Positions 11,163-20,999 of a stretch of DNA of 64,000 nucleotides are shown in pieces. The stretch is from Ilex aquifolium (taxonomy: Eukaryota > Streptophyta > Magnoliopsida > Aquifoliales > Aquifoliaceae): NCBI GenBank assembly GCA_951799425.1, contig OX637394.1, forward strand, positions 38,953,001-39,017,000, given 5' to 3'. Each line of letters starts with the position of its first letter. Within the stretch, counting starts at the first letter, position 1. The notes below the pieces were generated by a model. The model was not told the DNA's origin. It saw nothing but the letters and a program-made list of their open reading frames with translations, and searched no databases. A program made the translations under genes and the position numbers.

Positions 11163-11696
11163 TACGATCGTTTTTTTTTTTTTTCATTTATGGTTTCTTT
11201 TTCTCTCATTTGGTGACCGAAGTGAATGGAACATACAGGAAGAAGAATTATTCATTCGTTCATGAATATGTATAACAATATTTTTGCATATGTTGTACGA
11301 ATCTAGACTGATGACAGGTGCCTATTCACTGAAATAACAACTCGAGATTTCCAATCCGAGAATCAACCTCCCTAATCCGAGAATCAACCTCCCTAATCCG
11401 AGAATCAACCTCCCTAATGGGAGTAAGATTGTCTATTACTTACGTTTCTTAGACCTTGCTATAGGTAAGAGCCTAAAATGATTTTGAGCTTAAACGGGTG
11501 ATATTTTCGATCAGAAGTGTGAGTTAAACATCAAATTCAGACTGCACAATCACAAAACTCATTCACTTATTTATAAACAACTGCAAATGACCACAAACTG
11601 GTTTATATGCTAATATATGAACTCAGCTTTCCAATATTTCTTCCTCTAGAAAGTTTCGTAGTAGTTCAGGGGAGTGGGGAGTGCACGTAGTGAGCT
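11163..11696. other. Convergent intergenic region between the ABCG10-like and DJ1A-like genes
   Basis: It must hold the 3' UTRs of both flanking genes. Apart from a T-run just after the ABCG10 stop and a 21-bp triplicate repeat, I see no further element. Confidence 0.6.
11353..11415. repeat. Three exact tandem copies of a 21-bp unit
   Basis: The unit is AATCCGAGAATCAACCTCCCT, repeated at 11353, 11374 and 11395. The copies look identical, so the expansion is recent. It lies in the presumed 3' region of the ABCG10-like gene. Confidence 0.9.
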
Positions 11697-14600
11697 CTAT
11701 GGACGTACAAAAACCATTGTTTTTGCAAGCTCTATTGCTGTCTTCCGCCCGAACAGCTTCTCTGTGATTGCCAGTGCAAACTCCATGCATGTTCCTGGTC
11801 CTCTGCTAGTGATGAGATTGCCATCAACCACAACCCTGTTCTCTGCCTCACTTGGATCTGACAGCTTGTTGCACATTACAGGAAAGGCTGTGGCCTTTTT
11901 GCCCTAAAACCGGAGCAAAACATTTTCGTCAATTCAAAAGAAAACTAAACTAAGAACAAACAATATATCACTCTCATTCTCATATATAACTACTGGGTAC
12001 ATTTGATGCGAAAATAAGGCAGGGTCAATACCTTGAGTAACCCATGTGGCTCCAGGACTAAGGCTGGGGATGCACATATTGCTCCATAGGGTCTATTTGA
12101 TTCCCTTTGCTTCTTTAGCAAATTTACAAGTTTTTCCGAGCTTGCAAATGCTTGGGCTCCACCAAGTCCACCCTGAATGTGATTATGACCAAAAGTTAGA
12201 TAATGTCCTCTTTGGTTAGTCACGACTACTAATGAAGATAAAAGAACCTCACTTACAGGCAAAACAATAAGATCATATGGACGTTTGGCAGCCTCATCAA
12301 GTAGCATATCTGCCACTAGTTTTACTTTTCGAGAAGCCACAATTTCTAGTTCATCTCCAACAGATGCCACTACAACTTTGGCTTTAGCTCGTCGCAGTAC
12401 ATCAATGATAATAATAGCTTCCATCTCCTCCGTTCCATTAGCAATTGGTACAAGAATCTGGAAGGGAAACAAAATCAAAATTTATAATTCAGACAATATT
12501 ATGCGTTTCAACAAGAATGGAGAACTAAGTTCGGAAATAATAATTTTCAATAAGAAATTAATTATCTCCATTGTTGCATCAAAGAGATCGTGGACAGTAG
12601 ATTGCAGTGGGGAAGTGGCAGGCAGGATGAGGGCCTCAAGAATTATTAGTTATAGTAATATAAAATATGCATATGCTTTTCTCTGTTTTCATTTTTCCCT
12701 ATTTCATTTTGGGATTTTCTGGTGTCAAGGACACAGATAAGATTGCTTCTAATTACACCCTCTGCTAACTTTCAGAAGCCAATTCTTATGTCAAATGAAC
12801 AAAAAGGAATGCATATGTACACAGACATACCTTTGATCATTATCATAAAATAATACCACAAGAATATTTGAAAACAAGAACAAACAAGAAGTCAAGTCTC
12901 CAAATTAGGATACTAGCAAACAATGTATTGGCCAAAAATAGAGTTAACATATGATGCCAAGATGTGAAGCCAACCCCAACTCATTAGTAGTTAAATTCAA
13001 GACTTTGCTGACCAGGATTGAAAATGAAAACTCTAGGTATCTATTGACTGATAAATTATGAATTCTGGTGAAACACGTGGGATTAAGACAACGTAGAGCA
13101 GGGTGAATAGGTTAATACAATTTTAAGATTGAACAAAAATCAATTTTAAATATAACTCACCACAATTACGTTTTCTCAAATTAATTAAACAATTAAGTGT
13201 GAAGAACCCATTTTCTTCATGAACAACCTATTATGAGTGTAAATGAATGAATATGTAATCAACAACCAACCAATCCACAGATCTTTTAATCCCAACCAAA
13301 GCCACACTCACTAAAACCACTTTTAATGAATTGAAAGATAAGCAATCAAACCATCAAACACATGGTCTGCATGTGTGCAATTGCAAATGTATAAGCAAAT
13401 TTAAAGCAATAAGAAATACATGCAATTTTTTGACGCGGAAACCCAACTAGGAAAAACCGCAGAAAACCACTCAGGGTTTACCAAAACCTAATCCACTATT
13501 TCAAGGTCAATCTACAAGTATTCGAATCTTATACCTCAACCAATATCATTGTTAGATGCTCCTTTCTTTCAATAGATCTCTCTACCAAAAGTCTCTCTTC
13601 GATGTTATGGATAACTTCACTTAAACTCTTCCACTGCAAAAAATAGTTTAGGCCTCAAGCAATCTTCTCTGTCAAGTTTCTTGGAATGCTCACTTCTTCA
13701 AAGTGGGTTTTGGTGAATCTCCAAACAATGTCTTCTTTTCCAATATGTGAATTTGGATTAGAGTCTCAAGTTGAATTGCCTTTCGATTTAGGATCTAGGA
13801 TTGTTCAAGGATTTCTTAAGGTATGAGAGTCTAAATTTTAGCTCACAAAAGAGATTGTCAAAGATACCCTAGCTCTAGAAGGTTTCCCCTATTTATAAGC
13901 TCGGAATTACGTCAAGCTTGGAGGCCAAGTAAACCAAAATTTGCGAACGACCACTCGAACAAGGAGAGTGATGAGAGTGTAGTTGTCACTGGAATGAAAA
14001 AAAGATCCAAACCAGTATGGCAGAGTAGAGACCGCTCCAGCAGAAGGCAAGAGCACACAGGGTGGTCCCTATTGGTTTTTAAGTCGAAAACCAAGTAAAA
14101 ATTTCTCCTCTTGGCACTAAAGGGTGTTCCTCAAGTAGAGTCCAATAAATGATTCAAACTCTTTTCAAAATACATTGAAGGTTTAAAAAACATTTTCAAT
14201 AAAAACCCTATGAGTCATTTCCAAATAATGTCTCAATTACATTTTATTCACCTTAATCATCCTAAGTCTAAAATTAAACCAAGGGATCTAGGTCTCTAAG
14301 GTCATTACATTTGTCCTAAACTTGAAGGTACATCGGAGTGATCTTAATATGACATTGTAACAAACCAAGTTCACGTTGTCCTTCCAGCATTTCTCAATTG
14401 GTATACATTAAATTAGATACCCACAAGCATTGATCAGGCTATGAACTACAACCATAACAATTACAAACTCCCCACACACAAGCCAACCCACCCACCCACC
14501 CCCCCCCCCCCAAAAAAAAAAAAAAAAAAACCTGGCATACCCACAAAAAAATTTGAGAGGGGTTTGTTCCCCCTTTCAAGAACACATGAGTTGGCATGAA

Positions 14601-17281
14601 ACTCCCTCAAGTTGAAAATCGAGGTGATTGAACAACTGCAGCTGTACTCATTGAGTGGAGATATTATGGTAACGAAATGCTAGGGCAAAGTAGTACTGCC
14701 TAAGCTGCACATAGACACCAAGTCACTCAAATGGACATAGTTCACAATACAATGCATTGCATAGAGAACGATATCAAGACTACAACTAGGATTATGTCTA
14801 AGAGATTACAACCAAAATATGTAACAGCCCCATGAAATATTTCTTTGGTTGTCATTCATGGATAACTAACATGCGTCCCATGTGCAGAATACCAACTTAC
14901 TGCATCTGCCACTTTCATGTCTAATTCTAATGGCATATACGTTTGGGTATAAACACCTGGTACTCTATTGCAAGTTAATTAGCTGTAAGAAAATCTGGAA
15001 AGAAGAAAAATCTAAATATGAGGCCAGTTCATCTGCTCTGCGCAAGTGTGTGCAAGAACCCGTAATGAATAGAAAAACAGGGAGTATAGTTGTAGTATTT
15101 CCTCCAGGGGTGAGGATCAACATAGACAACAACCAACAGTGATCTGAATCATGAAAGTAATGAAAAGTTACACATGATACCCTAAAGATATAATCTCAAC
15201 CCAAATCTCACCTGAGGGCAATCATCAAATGTCCACTCCATTGAATTTAGCTCAACAATAGTATATTCATCCCCATGATTGGAACGCATAACCTGATCGA
15301 AAGACAACAAGGTGTTATAATCCTCTTATGTTAGAACTTACAAAGAGAGGTACACATCCTTGAAGCAAAGGCCTGAAGTTATGCCCAATAAACAAGTAGA
15401 CAAGGAAGTACCATTAACAATATGATTTTCAAGTACTGGACAGTTGTGAAGGGCAAATGTCTAGGTTGTATTTCAAGGTTGGAAACCTTTGCTGCAGATT
15501 TGATCTACTAAGCATTTAAAAAATTAAAATCAAGTAATTACAGGATTGGATTTTTTTACCAGTTGTTTTTCTTCAAAGCACCTCTTTGACAGTACACCAC
15601 ATCACATTCCTAGACATCATCTTTTCAACATATTGCATTCACCTCATTTTTTCTTAAATTACAAAATGCATTGCCATCTCTTTTGAATTCAAAACATCTA
15701 GTTTTAGGTCAGCAAATCTTCCTCAGTCTACAGATGTATGCATCATGAACGTATATTTGCATGATATAGCCATCCTTAAAGGACTTATCACATCCCACCA
15801 AGAAACTTGCACTTAGTCATCTGTATGCAACTTGCATCAAAAAAGAAATTACAAAAGAAAAACACATGCCAGAGGCCCAGAAACTTCATCAGCTTTCTCT
15901 TTCCCGAATAATTGCTCAACCAGTGCGACAGAAAACTCCATGGCAGTACCAGGTCCACGACTTGTCACAACATTGCCATCAGGCTGAACTATTGATTCCA
16001 CTGCAGTTGCAGAAGATGACAACTGCTCCATAAATGAAGGATAACAAGTTGCCTGTAAAAAAGGTATCTCTCAGTAACTACAGAACTGGTCATCAGCAAA
16101 AAAATTCAACTTTGCTAAGCCCTTTAATTAAACTTTAATTGAATAATGAGCACGACAAATTATTACCTTCAACCCCTTCAGCAGGCCCCATGACCCAAGT
16201 GCAACAGCAGGAGCTGCACAAATTGCAGCATAGAGCTGTCCATCTGCAGCCTGTTTTTTCACCATGCTTTCCAAAGTTTTACAGTCTCTAAGAGTGGCTG
16301 CACCAGGCATTCCTCCCTGTACCAATTCATTCAGAAATCAGATGACAATTTTTTATAAACAGAATAGATCACAGTAAGCAAAGAGGAATACAAGCAACTG
16401 ATTGGCTTGAGTTCAGGTAACTAGATGAGATCAATACATTCTGCAGTGTCTGAGATGAACTGTCCCATGATGACTTTCCTAACTACCAATACAATTCCGA
16501 AAAAAGCTGAGAAATTAAATACAGGAGAAACTGATACAAAGAAGAAAAATACTAGTTTGGTGACAAGGCCAACAACTCACTCAACAGACTGAGAAATTAA
16601 GCATTAAGTTACTATATACTATAAGCTGCAGTTGATTATCGAAATTTTTTATTGGGAAAGCACTTATTTGTACTTGTGTGGCACAAACAACAAGAAACTC
16701 AATGAATTCAAACGTTAAGCCATCAACAAGAAGTTTTACTTTAGGAAAGCACCAAAGTTTTCTCATGGAAATGCCCTTCCTGTGTTCTGCAGTAATAGTT
16801 CTGTTTGTTGGGAAAGAAAAGAAGTTTCATTTGATCAACTATGATGACACAAACTGAACTAAAGAATATGAAGCCAGAAGAATTAGGTAAAACAATGTTT
16901 ATAATGATGTCCAGTTCCGTAACTCAAATCTCCAAGCGAAAAACAAAACTGGGTAAAAAGCTTTTAGCTCACCTAGATTAGTAAACCAACTTCGAGTTTA
17001 AACTTCCAGCACTGTAACGTATATAAATATAGTTTTATGAACATTGCCTCATTGACATTTTAACAAGTTGTCCAAGGGAACTGATTAATACGCGCGCGAA
17101 GGACACACCATCAAGCACAGATGAAATTAAGCCATGGAAACTGTTTTTTCCGCGATTTAGTAGTGAAGCTTCCAGAAAAAAGTTCAACAGTTCATCTAAG
17201 CAATTCAATAACCACCCTCAAAAAGAATCCACCAACCAAATTACAAACATTACCGCATGAAAAAAGGCATATCCACTAAAG

Positions 17282-17315
<34 letters not shown>

Positions 17316-17670
17316 CAGAGAGAGAAGGAGAGAGAGCATACAGGTAGAGAGATGAGATCAAAGACAGTATCAGCACAGTCAGAAATTAGGGCATCGGCAA
17401 CGATCTTCACTCCATGACACGCATCAACTTGAAGCTGCTTCTCAACAGAAGCCACCGTAACATCAGCACCAGCTCTTCGCAGTACATCGATAGTAATCAC
17501 CGCCTCCATCGGCTCCGTCCCATTCGCAATCGGAACCAAAACCTGTAATTTCCAGTTTTCAAACACCACCAAAAATCAAATGACCTCCATTACAAAATCA
17601 AAATCGAAGCAGAAGCTATTCAGGTGGAGACTGGTTTTGAATTCTTTACCTTTTTGACAGCGGAAGCCAT
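11697..17670 (-). CDS. DJ1A: DJ-1/PfpI double-domain protein, DJ1A-like (8 exons)
   Basis: Exons on the minus strand: 17670-17650, 17542-17342, 16316-16167, 16052-15870, 15292-15212, 12457-12257, 12172-12032 and 11903-11697, all phase 0, giving 394 aa. Arabidopsis DJ1A has 392; DJ1B is longer because of an N-terminal extension. Two PfpI domains occupy about 8-185 and 213-394, joined by a linker (186-212). Both keep the DJ-1 nucleophile (AAICAAPA, Cys107; GAICASPA, Cys312), the acidic partner (TEPMEA, Glu20; TEEMEA, Glu225) and the TSRGPGT motif. Exons 2 and 6 are both exactly 201 nt and encode the same part of each domain, so the gene arose by internal duplication. Plant DJ-1 proteins are linked to glyoxal detoxification and oxidative-stress protection in cytosol and nucleus. 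Most introns are GT-AG; intron 4 appears to start GC (CTG|GCATGT). Intron 5 (2.75 kb) holds a candidate solo LTR. Confidence 0.93.
13104..14057. mobile_element. Candidate solo LTR in DJ1A intron 5
   Basis: The segment begins TGAATAGG, ends GAGCACA and is flanked by the 5-bp repeat CAGGG (13099-13103 and 14058-14062). Its content (ACGCGGAAACCCAACT, a TATAAG box near 13893) looks like a plant LTR and unlike normal intron sequence. Similar sequence may continue past 14057, so the right boundary is uncertain and a 5-bp match could be chance. Confidence 0.4.
14487..14530. repeat. Simple repeat: (CCCA)n, C-run then A-run
   Basis: ACCCACCCACCC units pass into about a dozen C and then some 19 A, inside intron 5 of the DJ1A-like gene. 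Confidence 0.9.
17282..17316. repeat. (TG)n microsatellite beside a DJ1A splice donor
   Basis: The tract begins about 25 bp inside intron 2, next to the donor of exon 2 (GTATGC at 17341-17336, minus strand). On the transcript it reads as (CA)n after a CT-rich run. Confidence 0.9.
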
Positions 17671-17760
17671 GACTGAGTAGGAGGTTTTATTGGGAGAAGT
17701 GGAGAGAGAGGGAAATGAGAGTGATGGTCTGTGTGTTGGTGGCGTGAGGGTTATAAGAGG
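17671..17760 (-). promoter_or_regulatory. Core promoter and 5' leader of the DJ1A-like gene
   Basis: On the minus strand a TTATAA box (17756-17751) sits about 80 bp upstream of the ATG, followed by a CT-rich leader (CTCTCCACTTCTCCC). A start of transcription some 30 bp after the box would leave a leader of about 50 bp. Confidence 0.5.
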
Positions 17761-17900
17761 AGAGAGAGGGGTGAGGTGGCGTAAAGTTAATGCCATTTTT
17801 TATTTGAGATTGTGTGCCTGTGTAAAGGAATGGAGGTCTCTGGAGAAATCAAAAGGGGCTGTTTGGTAACTGGATATATGGGGTTGGGTAATTATGATTT

Positions 17901-18838
17901 GGGAAAATTTCAGTCACACTCCTCCTAATTTATTATATCTTCGAGAACATCTTCTCTATTATTAAAAATATCACTGACACCCCTTCTAGTTTATATTTAA
18001 ACATCACTAATACCCCCTATCATTAAACTACTATTTATAACAAAAAAAATTCATCTAAAATACCAAAAAATGCCCCTACATAAACCTCAAGTAATTTTTT
18101 TACATAAAATTTTATTAAAATTCCAGCCGATTAAAATTTATTTTTCTACATATTAAAATTTGAACCAATTAAAATTCGATTGAAGCTGATTAAATTTTAT
18201 TTTTTAACATATTAAAATCCGAGTCTATTAAAATTTATTTTTTACGTATTAAAATTTGAGCCGATTTGAACTCTTCCTAAGTTGTTAACGCCGATTAAAA
18301 TTCGCTTTCGAGTCGATTAAAATTTATATTTTTTTACTTATTAAAATTCATGTCAATTAAAATTCAATTTATTAAAATTTGAGTCAATTAAAATTTATAT
18401 TGTTATATGTATTAAAATTTGGGTTAATTAAAATTTAATGCGAGTTGATTAAAATTTGATTTGAGTCGATTAAAAATAATTTTTAATTAGCTCAAATAGA
18501 ATTTTAATTAGCCCAAATTTTAATAAAAATATAATTTTTAATCGTCTCAAATTTTAATATGTAAAAAAATAAATTTTAATTAAATTGAATCGAATTTTAA
18601 TCGGTCCAAATTTTAATACGTAAAAAAAATTAGAAAACAGAGGGGGCCTCATTGAAGATATGCTTATCTAGAGGGGGTGTGGATGAAATTTGTCCTCAAA
18701 TATATCATGGGCAATTTAGTAAAATTGCATTCTAGTTAATATTTTTAATCTGATAGGGGTGTCAGTGAAGATTCAGAAAATAGAGGTGGTATCCTTAAAA
18801 ATATGGTAAACTAGAGGGGTTGTGATTAAAATTTTTCC
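17901..18838. mobile_element. 938-bp Mutator-like inverted-repeat element
   Basis: The left end starts GGGAAAATTTCAGTCACAC; the right end in reverse starts GGAAAAATTTTAATCACAAC. An exact 9-bp direct repeat TTATGATTT flanks it (17892-17900 and 18839-18847). The interior (about 18030-18630) consists of diverged 30-40-bp units with ATTAAAATTT and GCCGATTAAAATT, inverted across the centre. It has no ORF. It lies about 230 bp upstream of the DJ1A start codon. Confidence 0.8.
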
Positions 18839-18847
18839 TTATGATTT

Positions 18848-20091
18848 TGGAAAAGATAGTTCAATGACTCCCAAAAACTCTTGTTTGGATGACTTTTTCA
18901 AGCCATGAATAGCAATCTCGGCTTGTAGCTAGTCCAACACCCTAAACCCTTGAATATGGGTTTCATCAAATCTATGGGAAGGGGGGTTTTTGATCAAATC
19001 ATACCCAGATTAGTAAGACAAATATCATTTGTACTCCTGAGTTAAACAAACATGAGTATTAATTGGATTAACTAATGGGTAATATAGTTATTTGTAAGAC
19101 AAATATATGACAATAATGATGATACATCAATACGTGATGCATGTATATAAGTTACATATCAAACATGAGTATGATTGAATTTATTAATGAATCTCATGAA
19201 AACAAATGTAGGGGCTGAGTTTAGAAGGATTTGGGGAAACCAATCAAATTTCTCCCTCAAAAATCATCCAGACAAGCCAAAAAGGAATGATCAAACCGGT
19301 GTGAGACAGGTTTGTGTTTGACCTTATCAAGCTCATGTAACAAAATATTGTATTTTATATATTAATTATTGTTTAACGAATCGTGTTACGCCAAGTTTAT
19401 TAATTTTAATTTGTGTCATATATTAATCGTATATAATTAGTGTATAAATAAGTCATATCGTTTGTTTTTTTTTCTGATTCATTTATTGATTATTTTGTGT
19501 TGGGTCCACCTGTTTATGAAACACGTGAATTTAAAAAAAAATCAAACATTCTAATTGTATATCGTATTTACACCCATAAATTTGAGATAGTCAGTGTGGT
19601 ATGAATCATGTAATTGGACTAAAAAAAAAGGGTTAATCACAAATTGCATCTTAAAATCTCGTTCGAATCTCAATTTGTATCATCAAAGATCAAAAATCTC
19701 AATTTGCACTATCAAATATAGAAATATGTATCAATGCACACCTGAAACTAATTTTACCGTCTAAAACTAAATAGATAAATTACACCTAGACCCCCTCATA
19801 ATTGTTACTTAATCATCTAGATCCCTTACATTTAAAATATTACACTTGCATCTCTTGAGAATCCAAATATGACTAAAAATGTTCCCCCAATTTGGCATCC
19901 AAATAATTTTGTTCAAGTGATGTATTACATTAGATATAAAGAATATTATATAAATATTTGCATTATATTGGACATTCAAATGGTAAGCTTGATTTTCAAC
20001 TTTATAGTATAACGGACTCATAAAATAAAGGGTAATATGAAAATTATAATTTTTTATTAGAATAAAATCATGTTTTTTTAATGGTTATCGA
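18848..20091. other. Intergenic stretch with fragments of inverted-repeat elements
   Basis: Near 19630-19770 (GGGTTAATCACAAATTGCATC...) is one arm of a MITE like that at 52265-52599. Near 19775-19860 (AAATTACACCTAGACCCCC...) is one arm of the family at 62932-63954. The matching second arms are not evident, so both look truncated. No gene seen. Confidence 0.55.
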
Positions 20092-20629
20092 TGATGCACA
20101 AAATAGGTTATGCACAATCAAATCAGTCGAGTGTGTGATGCAGGGTAATTAATGAAACAATTAATAGTAAAAGACAAAGATCGAGTGGTTGGGCCGAGGT
20201 GACCTAACCACTGAATGCGGCGGCGATGACCGGAGAACTTTATTAATGAGGGAATAAAATAGTATGTGGGGGAGAGAGAGAACAAGAGTAAGCTCAAGAT
20301 GTGGTGTGTGAGAGATAGATCTGTATGTCCATCATGTGTAGAGGACTTACAATTTATAGGCACTGAGCCCTAATTGAGGCGGTGGCGTGAAGGTTAGACT
20401 ACTAGTCTTTCGGGGAGGATAGGTACAATTAAAGATAGGTATAATTAAAGATTGGCGTGATCTTCGAGCAGTGGCTATCCTGATGATTGCTCCCCACCTG
20501 CATTGTTCTTCTTGGGTCTCTTGGACTTTGGGCTGGGCTGAGGCCATTAGCTGAGCTTGACCAACTTTAATAGCTAATTGGGCCTAACCAACTAATCGGG
20601 CCTGAGTCCAGCTAGATCTGGGCTCGTCA
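20092..20629 (-). repeat. 3' LTR of the Tat element (538 bp)
   Basis: On the plus strand it begins TGATGCACAAAATAGG and ends GGGCTCGTCA; the minus strand runs TG to CA. The purine-rich ATGGGGGCCAAA on the minus strand adjoins it, as expected of a polypurine tract. Confidence 0.88.
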
Positions 20630-20999
20630 TTTGGCCCCCATGGCTCAAGCCCTTGCGATGACAAGAGATTGAGGGCATGAGTGAGCTCTTCTTCTAGGTA
20701 GACTAAGTACCTTATTCTCCATGGTAGCTTCTTCAACTTTTCATCTTTTTGCCCCTTCGAAGCTCACTTCTTCATTTTCTTTGTTTCATTACTGAACACC
20801 AATTATGCTATCATCAAGTTATAGGGGATTTCACATTAAAACCCCCTTCCTCTATTTATGGCATCTTCCTTAGGATTTCACGAGGTCAATATATATATAT
20901 ATATATATATAGCCAGGAATCAACCATTCACCTTCCTTATTTTCCCAACCCCTTGGATTGGGCTAAACATTTCCCATCTCTTCATTCTCGTAGATTGGA

